A DNA stretch of 64,000 nucleotides, taken from Microtetraspora glauca (GTDB taxonomy: Bacteria > Actinomycetota > Actinomycetes > Streptosporangiales > Streptosporangiaceae). The notes under the pieces were generated by a model. It saw nothing but the letters and a program-made list of their open reading frames with translations. It was not told the origin of the DNA and ran no database searches. Location: NCBI GenBank assembly GCA_001570385.1, contig BBYL01000031.1, positions 57,944 to 121,943 on the forward strand, in the 5' to 3' direction. Positions 17,100 to 24,943 of this stretch are shown in pieces (the first letter of the stretch is position 1; every line of letters begins with the position of its first letter). The position numbers and the translations under genes were made by a program.

Positions 17100-17669
17100 T
17101 CACGCGCTCTCGTCCGGAGTCGGGAAGGCGTGGAAGACCACAGTTATGTGCCGGGCGCCGGGAAGCGCGTGTTCGGGCTGCCGGCGCCAGCGGTTGAGCA
17201 GGTCGACGTACTCCTCCGTGAACTCCGCCAGTTCGGCCGCGGTCAGGGTGGTGCCTCCCAGTGAGCTGAGCGCGGCGTCGCTGAAGGCACCGAAGTCGTC
17301 CTCCCTGGCGCGGAACGCCGCGAGCTCGCGCTCAGCGCGTTCCTGCCACTGCCTGCCGAGCTCGCGCGCCGCGACATCGACCTCGGGGCTGGTGCCCGAC
17401 CCCGGCAGGCGCAGGTCCTGGGGGATGGATCGCCAGTACTTCCGTCGCCCCTCCGACCGGGCGGTGTCCTCTTCGATGAACCCGTACCGGGCGAGCTGGC
17501 GCAGGTGGTAGCTCGTGGCACCGCGGTCTTCGCCGAACTCGGTGGCGAGCATCGCGCTGGTGGCCGCGCCCCGCCGCTGCAGCCGCGTCAGGAGCTGCTG
17601 GCGGAGCGGATGGGCCAGCGCCTTCAACGCTTCGACGTCGGCGAGTTCGCGCCGCTGATACGTGGACAT
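17100..17669 (-). CDS. ArsR-like winged-helix transcriptional regulator
   Basis: 189 residues. The N-terminal HTH_20/ArsR-type fold is seen in DVEALKALAHPLRQQLLTRL, ATSAMLATEFGEDRGATSYHLRQLARYGFIEE (about residues 11-65). The C-terminal part is helical and of the kind found in MFS-linked regulators of this group (ELAEFTEEYVDLLNRWRRQP). No metal-binding cysteine motif is present, so it probably binds an organic ligand. It is the promoter-proximal gene of an operon with the MFS pump and probably autoregulates through the inverted repeat just upstream. Confidence 0.9.
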   Translation of the reverse strand: MSTYQRRELADVEALKALAHPLRQQLLTRLQRRGAATSAMLATEFGEDRGATSYHLRQLARYGFIEEDTARSEGRRKYWRSIPQDLRLPGSGTSPEVDVAARELGRQWQERAERELAAFRAREDDFGAFSDAALSSLGGTTLTAAELAEFTEEYVDLLNRWRRQPEHALPGARHITVVFHAFPTPDESA

Positions 17670-17672
17670 GAT

Positions 17673-17702
17673 GAGAAGGTATCAATGCAAAGAATTCTTC
17701 TC
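17673..17702 (-). promoter_or_regulatory. putative promoter/operator of the ArsR-MFS operon
   Basis: GAGAAG (17673-17678) and CTTCTC (17697-17702) are inverted arms, and the centre contains AGAATTCT. On the minus strand this overlaps a possible promoter, TTGAGA-17-TACCTT. The site is 4-33 bases before the regulator start, so it fits autoregulation. Confidence 0.4.
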
Positions 17703-17747
17703 AATAGTTCGCGGCGGACACCTAACGGTGACGCGACGTGGAGGCGC

Positions 17748-18116
17748 TCAGTACCAGCGCAGCGCCGCCCACGCATCGGGGAACATCGCGAACACGACGA
17801 CCGGGACGAGCGCCACGACCGCACTGAACGTCCAGTAGGGCCGTGCACGCAGTCTCGAGAACCTCCGAATCGCGATATTGACCAACGCCCACAGGGCGAT
17901 GAACCCCCAGCCCACGCTGAGGACGATCAGCCAGGGGAAGATTCCGTCGTTGTCGGTCGGATCGCGGTGCGTCAGCCCGACGGCCGCCAGCGGGTAATTG
18001 GCGAGGAATATCCACACGAAACCCAGCGGGATGGTTCCGAAGTACCCGAACACCGTGTTGACCGCGAGTGACCCCACCCACGCGATTCGCGCGCGGTGTC
18101 CGGCGACGCCGTTCAT
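17748..18116 (-). CDS. small three-helix membrane protein
   Basis: 122 residues with three predicted membrane spans: about 12-42 (VGSLAVNTVFGYFGTIPLGFV), 61-85 (FPWLIVLSVGWGFIALWALV) and 98-115 (FSAVVALVPVVVFAMF). ATG 18116 follows GAGGAG. I do not recognise a family. It lies 28 bases downstream of the Tat-exported serine hydrolase on the same strand and is probably co-transcribed with it. Confidence 0.7.
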   Translation of the reverse strand: MNGVAGHRARIAWVGSLAVNTVFGYFGTIPLGFVWIFLANYPLAAVGLTHRDPTDNDGIFPWLIVLSVGWGFIALWALVNIAIRRFSRLRARPYWTFSAVVALVPVVVFAMFPDAWAALRWY

Positions 18117-18144
18117 GATCTCCTCACCGCCCCTGGCGCTCCCG

Positions 18145-19422
18145 TCAGAGGTACGTGCCGTACAGGTCGCCGGTGGGCCAGGTCGTCACCGCGTTGGCGG
18201 CCTTGTGCAGGGCCGGATCGATGTCGGAGTAGCTCAGGCCGGACGCGTCGTCACGCTGGTTGAACAGCGCCGCCCAGGTCAGCCCGTCATACCGCCGCAC
18301 CAGGATGGTGGACGTGCCGGGGAGGCTGCCGGTGTGCCAGGTGTTGCGGCCGCCGGTGACGTTGCGGACCGACCAGCCGCAGCCGTACCACCAGCCGCCG
18401 TCGTTGACGCCGGTCTCGGGCTGGGCGAAGGCGCGGGAGATCGACGTCGAAGTGAGCACCGAGCTCGCGGCGTCGAAGATCCCGGCGAACCGGACCAGAT
18501 CGACCGCCGAGCCGAGCCAGCCGCCGTGCGCGTCCATGTTCTCCAGGCTGAACGAGCCGTACGGGGCCGGGACGGACGCGCCGGAAGCGTCGAACACCGT
18601 CTTTCCGGAGTACTGCGAGACGTAGGGCACCTCGCCGGTGACGGCGTTGGCCTTGAGCGTGCGCCCCAGCCTCATCCGGGTGATTCCGCGCGGACCGAGG
18701 ATCTTCTGCTGCACGTACGTGGCGTACGGCATGCCGCTGACCTTCTCGATGATCCGCCCGAGCAGCATGTAGTCGTAGTTGGCGTAGGCGTAGGTGCTGC
18801 CGGGGTTGTGGTTCAACGTCAGGCCGCTGGCGTACCGGATGATGTCGGCCTGGCCCACCGGCAGCGCCGCACCGAGCGCCCTGGAGATCGTCAGGTCGCT
18901 GAACATCGGGTCGGTGGTGACGGACGAGTCCCAGCCGCCCAGGTGCTGCAGCAACCTCAGCACGGTCACGTTCGCCAGCCGCGGATCCAGCGCCTTGCCG
19001 GACGGAGGCGTCAGGGTGAGCAGGTCGGGCAGCCGGTCGGTGAGCCTGAGCTTGCCGTCCTGCACCAGCTTGAGGACGGCCGCCGCGGTGATGGGCTTGC
19101 TCAGGCTGGCGATCCGGAACAGCGAGGTCGGCTGGGTCCTCAGTATCGTGCTGGTCATCCAGGTGTACCCGCGGGCCAGCACGAGCTTGCCCTTGCGCGC
19201 GACGGCCAGGGATCCGCAGGAGATGTTCCTGGCCTGCATGAAGGCCTTCATCGTGTTGTCGAAGCTGCTCAGCCCCGCGCCCAGGGTGCCGGTCGTCCTC
19301 CACGGCACGGCGGCGGCGTGCGCCGTGCCCGCCTGCCCGGTGAGGAGCCCGGCGCCGGCCAGCCCGAGCCCGGACAAGCCCACCGTTCGGCCGAAATCAC
19401 GTCGGGTCAGCCCGTCAGCCAT
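18145..19422 (-). CDS. Tat-exported serine hydrolase (beta-lactamase/penicillin-binding-like)
   Basis: 425 residues from ATG 19422, which follows GGAGGT by 6 bases; an upstream Met lacks a ribosome site. The N-terminus carries a twin-arginine signal (LTRRDFGRTVGL, then a hydrophobic stretch to AHAAA at about 38). Catalytic motifs: SLSK (106-109, the class C SxxK), the YxN-like YANYDYM segment, and HTGSLPGT near the C-terminus in place of KTG. This is the Beta-lactamase (PF00144) fold of D-aminopeptidases, esterases and PBP4-like proteins. It acts outside the membrane, probably as an esterase or peptidase, not necessarily as a lactamase. Confidence 0.92.
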   Translation of the reverse strand: MADGLTRRDFGRTVGLSGLGLAGAGLLTGQAGTAHAAAVPWRTTGTLGAGLSSFDNTMKAFMQARNISCGSLAVARKGKLVLARGYTWMTSTILRTQPTSLFRIASLSKPITAAAVLKLVQDGKLRLTDRLPDLLTLTPPSGKALDPRLANVTVLRLLQHLGGWDSSVTTDPMFSDLTISRALGAALPVGQADIIRYASGLTLNHNPGSTYAYANYDYMLLGRIIEKVSGMPYATYVQQKILGPRGITRMRLGRTLKANAVTGEVPYVSQYSGKTVFDASGASVPAPYGSFSLENMDAHGGWLGSAVDLVRFAGIFDAASSVLTSTSISRAFAQPETGVNDGGWWYGCGWSVRNVTGGRNTWHTGSLPGTSTILVRRYDGLTWAALFNQRDDASGLSYSDIDPALHKAANAVTTWPTGDLYGTYL

Positions 19423-19561
19423 CTGTCTACCTCCATGATCGGGTAGTGCGAACAAGGGGGCAAACTATCCCAAAACCCTTTTATGGGTGGCGCGAATTGC
19501 GGCTTTTGCTTGGTTATGAGCGTGTTTGAAGGCCCGCCGGCAGATGACTCTCGTGGATCGA

Positions 19562-19720
19562 CTACGCCATGCGAGAGCCGGTAATACGCCGGACCGTGAC
19601 GGGATGTCTTCCCGACCCGAGGCGAGTCGGCGCGGTCCTGACGCGCAGGGCGAGCAAGCCGCCGATCGTCAGGGCCAGGAAGAGCCAGGCGAACCAGTCA
19701 TCGAACCGCGTGTCCAGCGT
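19562..19720 (-). pseudogene. C-terminal remnant of a membrane protein
   Basis: The 52-codon frame between two stops contains TRFDDWFAWLFLALTIGGLL, a convincing membrane helix with flanking charges, then a basic tail ending SRMA. There is no start codon with a ribosome site, so it looks like the 3' end of a lost gene. The whole stretch 19456-20159 (704 bases) contains no intact gene; besides this and the remnant at 19797-19946 I see nothing in it. Confidence 0.4.
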
Positions 19721-19796
19721 CTATTGCCTCACCTCCGAGGAGCCCGCGGCCGGCCGTTGCCGGATGGCGTCGCCGTCGTCCACGCATACGGGCTGA

Positions 19797-19946
19797 CCGG
19801 CGCGTCTCGCCGACGGGGCGCACGTGGTCAATCACTGGCCGTACGGGCAGTGGTGGGTGGACTTCGCCTGGGGCCGGGTGGTCCAGGTGCGTGTCGGCTT
19901 CGGCGACTACTTCATGGACATGATGCCGGAGCCGCCGGCGACCTGA
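19797..19946 (+). pseudogene. short protein-like remnant
   Basis: After an in-frame TGA at 19794 the frame reads ADGAHVVNHWPYGQWWVDFA and GRVVQVRVGFGDYFMDMMPE before its stop. The aromatic, domain-like composition is unlike antisense noise, but there is no credible start. Probably a gene fragment; family not recognised. Confidence 0.35.
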
Positions 19947-20159
19947 ACGTTCTCCGACCACGGTCATCGTCGCACCGCCCACGTGCTCGGGCAACATCCG
20001 GGAGTGGGGCCTGGGCAGGCCGATCGCATCAGGAATCGCGACGGACCGGCTCTGTATCGGAGTCTCCTGGCCTTGATCGACTAGGCTCCGCCGGACGTGA
20101 AGCGCCTCATCCGTCAAAGACGATCCCGTGCGGACAACTGAGGCACCTACCCTGCTCAT

Positions 20160-20574
20160 GTGATCATCGAGCAACGTGTGTACTTCATGATCCGGTCCAA
20201 TCATCTATCCCCCGAGCAGATCACCAAGCGCCTGGGGATCACTCCCAGCCGGACCGAAGCCAGGGAATCGAGGCGAGGCAGCCGGAGCGGGCGCCTGATA
20301 CCGCCGTGCCATGAGTGGATCGCGGACTCAGGTCTTCCGGAGACCGCTTCGCTCGACGATCAGGGTGGAGGCCCTGCTGGGCCGACCGAATATCGCAGGC
20401 GAGCGAATCGGAGAGCTGACGGCGCAAGGCAGTGAAGCCGACCTCGTCATGTTCCGGTCATTCGAGCCGGGACCGGGTTCCACCAGATTTGGGCTGCTCC
20501 TCAACGAGGAAGCCATCAGGTTCCTCCACAAGGCTGGAGCGGGCGTATGGATCGACGAGTACGACGATGAATAG
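20160..20574 (+). pseudogene. DUF4279 protein, broken by a +1 frameshift
   Basis: The first frame (GTG 20160) gives VYFMIRSNHLSPEQITKRLG, the typical DUF4279 opening, and ends in homology at SLDDQ. The match continues one base later in the next frame with VEALLGRPNIAGERIGELTA and a C-terminal block FGLLLNEEAIRFLHKAGAGV. Removing one G from the GGG run at 20363-20365 joins both parts into one 137-residue protein, the usual size of the family. Either a real pseudogene or a sequencing error. The family function is unknown (it resembles immunity proteins in some toxin loci). No toxin gene is adjacent. Confidence 0.7.
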
Positions 20575-20646
20575 CCAGGGGGATGGCGACATCACCACCT
20601 CCGTGAACCGGAGCCCGGCGTCGCGGCCGTCGCGGCGGCAGAACCC

Positions 20647-21378
20647 CTAGGGACAGACGCGGCCGGAGGACTGGAAGGCGGCGTGGGTGAGGGGCATCAG
20701 TTCGGCCCAGATCGCTTCCATCTTCTCGGCGACCATCTCGATCTCGTGCTGCGGGAACGACGGGAAGGCCGAATCCTCGCGCCTGGTACGCAGCGACAGG
20801 AAGTTCATCAGGGCGCGGGCGTTGCAGGTGGCGTACATCGAGGAGTAGAGGCCGACCGGGAGCACGGTACGCGCCACCTCGCGGGCGACACCGGCCTCCA
20901 ACATCTCCACGTACGCCCGGTAGGCCTGGCGGTAGCTCTCCTTGGTGGTCTCGGCGACCAGCGAGCGCTGCTCCTCCGTGCCGTCGACGAACTCGTACTT
21001 GCCGGGCTTGCCGATCTGGACCAGCTTGCGGCCCGGGGCGGGCACGTAGAAGACCGGCTCCAGCGTCCGGTAGCGGCCGCTCTCCTCGTTGTAGCTGAAC
21101 GTCCGGTGCCGCATGAACTCCCGGAACACGAAGATCGGCGCCCGTACATAGAAGGTCATCGAGGAGTGTTCGAACGGCGTGCCGTGCCGATCCCGCATCA
21201 GGAAGTTGATCAGGCCGCGGGAGCGCTCCGGATCGGCCTGGATCTCCTCCAGAGAGCTCTCCCCCTTGGTCGACACCCGGGCTGCCCACAGCACGTCGGC
21301 GTCGGACGCCGCATGCTTGATCAGCTCGACGGTCACGTCGCTGCGGAACTGGATCTCGGTCGCTTCGTTCTGGCTCAC
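20647..21378 (-). CDS. thyX: flavin-dependent thymidylate synthase ThyX
   Basis: 243 residues. It makes dTMP from dUMP using methylenetetrahydrofolate, NADPH and FAD. The ThyX signature RHRTFSYNEESGRY (R90-H91-R92 to S100-RY) is intact, as are FEHSSMTFYVRAPIFVFREF before it and LPVGLYSSMYATCNARALMNFL, which holds the C-terminal active-site residues. Size is that of actinobacterial ThyX (about 245). Here it lies alone, downstream of the L32-S14-L28-L31-L33 operon on the same strand with a gap of about 105 bases. Confidence 0.96.
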   Translation of the reverse strand: MSQNEATEIQFRSDVTVELIKHAASDADVLWAARVSTKGESSLEEIQADPERSRGLINFLMRDRHGTPFEHSSMTFYVRAPIFVFREFMRHRTFSYNEESGRYRTLEPVFYVPAPGRKLVQIGKPGKYEFVDGTEEQRSLVAETTKESYRQAYRAYVEMLEAGVAREVARTVLPVGLYSSMYATCNARALMNFLSLRTRREDSAFPSFPQHEIEMVAEKMEAIWAELMPLTHAAFQSSGRVCP

Positions 21379-21483
21379 GCGGTCACTCTAGGAAAGAAGG
21401 GGAGACACCGAGGTGGCCGGATCGCCCGCGGCGGCTCCGCGCCCGGCATGTCACGCCGCAGCGGGCGATCCGGCTGGCTCGTT

Positions 21484-21651
21484 TCATCGAACCGCGATGA
21501 ACCCCCGCTGGTAGGCGCGTACGAGACGGCGAGGGACCAGGAGATCCCGGCCGTTCAGGGTGATCGGGACGAGGTCGGGAACGGTCGCCTTCCACTGGCT
21601 GCGCCGATGCCGGGTGTTGCTGCGGGAGGTCCTGCGCTTGGGCACGGCCAT
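21484..21651 (-). CDS. rpmF: ribosomal protein L32, zinc-independent form
   Basis: 55 residues: MAVPKRRTSRSNTRHRRSQW, then a tail ending YQRGFIAVR. The start is that of bL32, but the four cysteines that bind zinc in the standard form (CxxC..CxxC-like C-terminus) are absent; there is no cysteine at all. It starts 2 bases after the S14 stop as last gene of the zinc-starvation operon. Below the length at which gene finders usually report, so easily missed. Confidence 0.9.
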   Translation of the reverse strand: MAVPKRRTSRSNTRHRRSQWKATVPDLVPITLNGRDLLVPRRLVRAYQRGFIAVR

Positions 21652-21653
21652 GG

Positions 21654-21953
21654 CTACCAGCTCGCCTTCGTGACGCCGGGGAGCTCGCCCCGGTGGGCCA
21701 TCTGCCGGAAACGGATCCGGGAGAGCCCGAACCTGGTCAGATGGCCGCGGGGACGGCCGTCGACGGAGTCGCGGTTGCGCACGCGGGTCGCGCTGGCGTC
21801 ACGCGGCTGCCGGCCCAGTTCCCGTACGGCTCGCGCGCGCTGCTCCGGTGTGCCGGTGCGGATGGTCTCCTTCAGTTCGGCCCGGCGTGCGGCGTGACGC
21901 AGGACCACCTCCTTCCGCCGTTCGTTGGCGGCGATCTTGCTCTTCTTGGCCAT
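21654..21953 (-). CDS. rpsN: ribosomal protein S14, long zinc-independent form
   Basis: 99 residues with MAKKSKIAANERRKEVVLRH at the start and GHLTRFGLSRIRFRQMAHRGELPGV at the end. The short zinc-binding S14 (about 61 residues, two CxxC pairs) is the essential form in actinomycetes; this longer cysteine-free form is the alternate. Start overlaps the L28 stop (ATGA). Confidence 0.95.
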   Translation of the reverse strand: MAKKSKIAANERRKEVVLRHAARRAELKETIRTGTPEQRARAVRELGRQPRDASATRVRNRDSVDGRPRGHLTRFGLSRIRFRQMAHRGELPGVTKASW

Positions 21954-22189
21954 CAGATCCGCTCCCCTCGGGCGCGGATCTGGGCGACGGCTCTTTCGAT
22001 GCCGATCCTGTCGATGGTTCTGATCGCCCGGGCGCTGAGCGTCAGCCGGACATACCTGCCCTCGCCCGACAGCCAGTAGCGACGGCGCTGGATGTTGGGG
22101 TCCCACCGCCGCCGGGTGCGCCGGTGGGAGTGGGAGACGTTGTTGCCGAAGACCGGCCCGGCGCCGGTCAGTTGGCAGCGGGCGGACAT
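21953..22189 (-). CDS. rpmB: ribosomal protein L28, zinc-independent form
   Basis: 78 residues: SARCQLTGAGPVFGNNVSHS, HRRTRRRWDPNIQ, then a C-terminal helix. Only one cysteine remains where the zinc form has two CxxC pairs. It overlaps both neighbours by 1-4 bases. Part of the operon transcribed from the Zur-like site. Confidence 0.95.
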   Translation of the reverse strand: MSARCQLTGAGPVFGNNVSHSHRRTRRRWDPNIQRRRYWLSGEGRYVRLTLSARAIRTIDRIGIERAVAQIRARGERI

Positions 22190-22434
22190 CAGTCCCTCCC
22201 GTAGCGCCGGTTGAACCGCTCGACGCGGCCCGCGGTGTCCAGGACGCGGCCGCGGCCGGTGTAGAAGGGGTGACTCGCGGAGGAGACGTCGACGTCGACC
22301 ACCGGGTAGGTGCTGCCGTCCGTCCATTCGATGGTCGTGTCACTGGTGATCGTGGACCGGGTGAGGAACGCGAAGTCCGCGCTCGGGTCCCGGAAGACGA
22401 CCGGGTGATAGCTGGGGTGGATGCCCTTTTTCAT
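22189..22434 (-). CDS. rpmE2: ribosomal protein L31 type B
   Basis: 81 residues: MKKGIHPSYHPVVFRDPSAD, then TDGSTYPVVDVDVSSASHPFYTG. The CxxC of type A L31 is missing, as in the type B replacement that frees zinc from ribosomes in starvation. ATG overlaps the L33 stop by 4 bases. Confidence 0.96.
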   Translation of the reverse strand: MKKGIHPSYHPVVFRDPSADFAFLTRSTITSDTTIEWTDGSTYPVVDVDVSSASHPFYTGRGRVLDTAGRVERFNRRYGRD

Positions 22435-22595
22435 CGTTCCTCCCTGAAGTGCACGTGTCGGCGGACGATCGGGTCGTACTTGCGGAGCGTGAGCCTGTCG
22501 GGGTCGTTGCGCCGGTTCTTCGTGGTCACGTAGGTGTAGCCGGTCCCGGCGGTCGATCGGATTTTGATCACCGGGCGTAGCTCGTTCCTGGCCAA
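22431..22595 (-). CDS. rpmG: ribosomal protein L33, zinc-independent form
   Basis: 54 residues from TTG 22595, with AGAGAGGA 7 bases upstream. It contains RPVIKIRSTAGTGYTYVT and KYDPIVRRHVHFREER, without the two CxxC motifs of zinc-binding L33. It is the first gene of the minus-strand operon L33-L31B-L28-S14-L32, whose start is 30 bases from the Zur-like palindrome. Confidence 0.95.
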   Translation of the reverse strand: MARNELRPVIKIRSTAGTGYTYVTTKNRRNDPDRLTLRKYDPIVRRHVHFREER

Positions 22596-22624
22596 ATCGG
22601 ATCCTCTCTCGTTGCGAGATGTGT

Positions 22625-22649
22625 AATGATAACGACAACCGTTTTCATT
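22625..22649. promoter_or_regulatory. Zur-box-like palindrome between two divergent zinc-response operons
   Basis: AATGATAACG (22625-22634) and CGTTTTCATT (22640-22649) are inverted arms that match in 9 of 10 positions around ACAAC. AATGAAAACG/CGTTTTCATT half-sites are typical of Zur operators in actinobacteria. Position between the L33 operon and the CobW-S18 operon, both made of zinc-replacement genes, supports one Zur site for both directions. Confidence 0.8.
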
Positions 22650-22667
22650 CCCGCAACTGGAGGTGTC

Positions 22668-23810
22668 GTGTCCACCCCTGTCGTCCTCGTCGCGGGCCTG
22701 CACGCCTCGGCCCGCACGGCAACCGTCGACCGGCTGTTGACGGAGCACCCCGGATCTGTCGCCGTCCACCACGACCTGTGCGCAGTCACGCTGGATCGTG
22801 TCCGGCGAGTCGTCCGCGCCGGGTCGGGTGTGCTCGACGTGACCGACGTGCGGCTCGCACACGGCTGCGTCACCTGCACCGTTCGCGAGGACCTGCTCCC
22901 GCGGCTGGTACGGCTGGCCGCGACGGCCTCGCTGCTGATCGTCGACCTGTGGGACTCGGTCGAGCCTCGCTCGGTGGCCGAGGCGATCGACTGCGACGAG
23001 GCCGGTGGCATCCTGCGCCTGACCTCCGTGCTCACCGCGCTGGACGCCGAACGCATGCCCGTCGACATCACCCGCGGCGATCGCCTGTCCGAAATCGGCA
23101 AGCCCGCGGCGAGAGGCGACCGGCGATACCTGGCCGAAGTCCTGGCCCGCCAACTGGAGTACGCCACCGGCCTGGTCCTGCACGGAGGCGACGAGGAGGA
23201 CGCCGACCTCTCCCGGGGAGTGCTCGGCCACCTCGCGCCCTTCACGCCGATCCACGAGCTCACCGCGCTGCCCCACCTCACCGGCGCCGCACTGTGCACC
23301 GCGGAGCTGGCCGAACGCGTCGACCCCGCCACCGCCCAGCTCCCCTGCGACGCCCAGGACGACGAGATCACCACGGTGGTGTGGCACCATGTGCGCCCGC
23401 TGCACCCCGCCCGCCTGTTCGAGGCCGTGGACGAGCTGGTCACCTCATCGGTCCGCTCACGCGGCCGGTTCTGGCTGGCGACCAGGCACGAGCAGCTGCT
23501 CGCCTGGGACGCGGTCGCGGGAGTCGTCTCGGTGGAGGACGCCGGCCCCTGGTTGACCGCGCTGCCAGAGTCCGCCTGGGACGGGATCTCCCCGGCCCGC
23601 CGCGTGGCCGCCACCCTGGACTGGCACCCGGTCAGCGGCGACCGCGTCCAGCACCTGGTCTTCACCGGCCCGGACCTCGACCGCGAGCACATTCACGAAC
23701 TGCTCGACGCCTGCCTGCTCACCCGGGAGGAGGAACAGGCCGGTCCCGGCGCCTGGGCCGACTACGACGACCCGTTCGCCCCCATCCTCGACCTGAAGGA
23801 GATCGCATGA
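22668..23810 (+). CDS. CobW/COG0523-like protein with degenerate P-loop
   Basis: 380 residues from GTG 22668, 4 bases after GGAGG; an ATG at 22626 lies inside the Zur-like palindrome and is unlikely. It aligns with COG0523 GTPases: VVLVAGLHASARTATVDRLL at the P-loop position, HGCVTCTVREDLL at the metal-binding CxCC position, and a C-terminal CobW domain (VVWHHVRPLHPARLFEAV..., TRHEQLLAWDAVAGVV). But the GxxGxGKT P-loop is lost (no Lys) and CxCC has become CVTC. COG0523 proteins hand zinc to client proteins when it is scarce; this one may bind metal without GTP turnover. Its stop overlaps the S18 start. Confidence 0.85.
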   Translation: MSTPVVLVAGLHASARTATVDRLLTEHPGSVAVHHDLCAVTLDRVRRVVRAGSGVLDVTDVRLAHGCVTCTVREDLLPRLVRLAATASLLIVDLWDSVEPRSVAEAIDCDEAGGILRLTSVLTALDAERMPVDITRGDRLSEIGKPAARGDRRYLAEVLARQLEYATGLVLHGGDEEDADLSRGVLGHLAPFTPIHELTALPHLTGAALCTAELAERVDPATAQLPCDAQDDEITTVVWHHVRPLHPARLFEAVDELVTSSVRSRGRFWLATRHEQLLAWDAVAGVVSVEDAGPWLTALPESAWDGISPARRVAATLDWHPVSGDRVQHLVFTGPDLDREHIHELLDACLLTREEEQAGPGAWADYDDPFAPILDLKEIA

Positions 23811-24034
23811 AGCCCCGCCGTACCCCACGCAAGAAGAGCAATCCGCTGCGGGGCGTCGGCTACATCGACTACAAGGACACCGACCTGCTGCGCAGGTTCG
23901 TCTCCGACCGGGGCAAGATCCGCAGCCGCCGGGTCACCGGCGTCACCGTACAGCAGCAACGGCAGCTGGCCCGCGCGATCAAGAACGCCCGCGAGATGGC
24001 ACTGCTGCCCTACGCCTCCCGGCCCCGCGGATGA
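23807..24034 (+). CDS. rpsR: ribosomal protein S18, zinc-independent form
   Basis: 75 residues: KPRRTPRKKSNPLRGVGYID, YKDTDLLRRFVSDRGKIRSR, VTGVTVQQQRQLARAIKNAR. There is no cysteine, whereas many S18 proteins carry the zinc-binding CPxC-type motif near the start. ATG overlaps the stop of the CobW-like gene (ATGA). A second, standard S18 should exist in the main rpsF-ssb-rpsR-rplI locus. Confidence 0.94.
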   Translation: MKPRRTPRKKSNPLRGVGYIDYKDTDLLRRFVSDRGKIRSRRVTGVTVQQQRQLARAIKNAREMALLPYASRPRG

Positions 24035-24050
24035 CGGCGCCCGCGCCGTC
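24033..24050 (+). terminator. hairpin at the end of the CobW-S18 operon
   Basis: GACGGCG (24033-24039) and CGCCGTC (24044-24050) are perfect arms around a 4-base loop, starting at the S18 stop codon. A short GC hairpin without T-tract, suitable as a terminator. Confidence 0.55.
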
Positions 24051-24289
24051 GGAGTGGGCGCTGGCCATGCGCGGCACAGTGATCAAGATCATGAGTGTCG
24101 GCAGAAGGGCACGGCTGGCGTCGAATAGACCCTTGGCGATCACCCCGGAGTCGGAGCGCCCTTGCCGGAGGCGGCTCTCTTGGTTGTGAGTGAGCGATGA
24201 AGGAGTTCATGCAGGCGACCCTGTCGGCCCCAGCGCCCGGGCGCGGTCGCGATACCAGGCGATAGCTTGGATGTATCCGCGAGGGGGCG

Positions 24290-24730
24290 ATGGCCGTGGC
24301 TACTGCTCGAGAGCTCAAAGACGCGCTGTTTGAGGCGATAAATGACCACGATCTGGATCGAGTGCTTGAGTGCTACTGCCCGAATGCGGTCTACGTCACC
24401 CCAGTGGGCGTCGCGGAAGGGCATGAGCAGATCGCCTGGCAGTTCGAACACCTTTTTGAGGGCTTCCCGGATCTGCTCATCGCGGCATGGTACAAGTTCG
24501 CCCCTGACGAGCCGGCGGCCACCGAGTACACGCTCGTCGGCACCCACACGGGCCCCTTCCTCCTGCCGGACGGCAGCGTGGTGGAAGGAACCGGCCGTCG
24601 CATCGCGGTCCGCGGCGCCTGTGCGTGCTCGACCGAAAACGGTCTCATCATCACCGATCGGGACTACTACGACCAGCTAGAGCTGTACAGCCAACTCGGC
24701 TATTGCCTCGCGCCTGTCCCGGTCCCGTGA
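24290..24730 (+). CDS. SnoaL-like/nuclear transport factor 2 family protein
   Basis: 146 residues: the opening helix ELKDALFEAINDHDLDRVLE, then YCPNAVYVTPVGVAEGHEQIAWQ, FPDLLIAAWYKFAPDE and the closing strand GLIITDRDYYDQLELYSQLG with conserved D-YxDxxxLxxQLG of the ester cyclase subgroup. These proteins are small cone-shaped barrels that catalyse cyclisation or isomerisation, or bind ligands. No polyketide genes are near, so the substrate is unknown. The 255 bases before it hold only the S18 hairpin and no gene. Confidence 0.88.
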   Translation: MAVATARELKDALFEAINDHDLDRVLECYCPNAVYVTPVGVAEGHEQIAWQFEHLFEGFPDLLIAAWYKFAPDEPAATEYTLVGTHTGPFLLPDGSVVEGTGRRIAVRGACACSTENGLIITDRDYYDQLELYSQLGYCLAPVPVP

Positions 24731-24900
24731 TCGCCTTCGCGTCCCGACACGACCCGCCACCTGCTGGAGCGGTTCGCGGTACACCTTCCGGCAGGCGACG
24801 CGCGCGAGCGGAACGTGCGGGTTCTCACCGCACGCGAGCATGAGGTGGTCTCCACGTGGCGCGAGGCCTGTCGAACACCGAGATCGCCGCGCAGGGCGAC
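24731..24900 (+). pseudogene. remnant of a NarL/LuxR-type response regulator
   Basis: The region reads TTRHLLERFAVHLPAGDARE and RNVRVLTAREHEVV, the typical linker and helix-turn-helix start of NarL-type regulators, then shifts frame near 24854 to VARGLSNTEIAA and is lost before the recognition helix is complete. The receiver domain is missing. It lies next to an intact ABC exporter with its own kinase and regulator, so it may be the wreck of a second copy. Confidence 0.6.
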
Positions 24901-24943
24901 CAGGGTGACGGTGTGACGCGTTCGGACGGCCTTGCGACCCGTG

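Noticed and set aside
19698..20204. 168-codon minus-strand frame
   Set aside because: No domain or ribosome site; it overlaps better-supported remnants in other frames.
24035..24289. Possible small gene between the S18 hairpin and the SnoaL-like gene
   Set aside because: Frames are short on both strands and lack ribosome sites or similarity.
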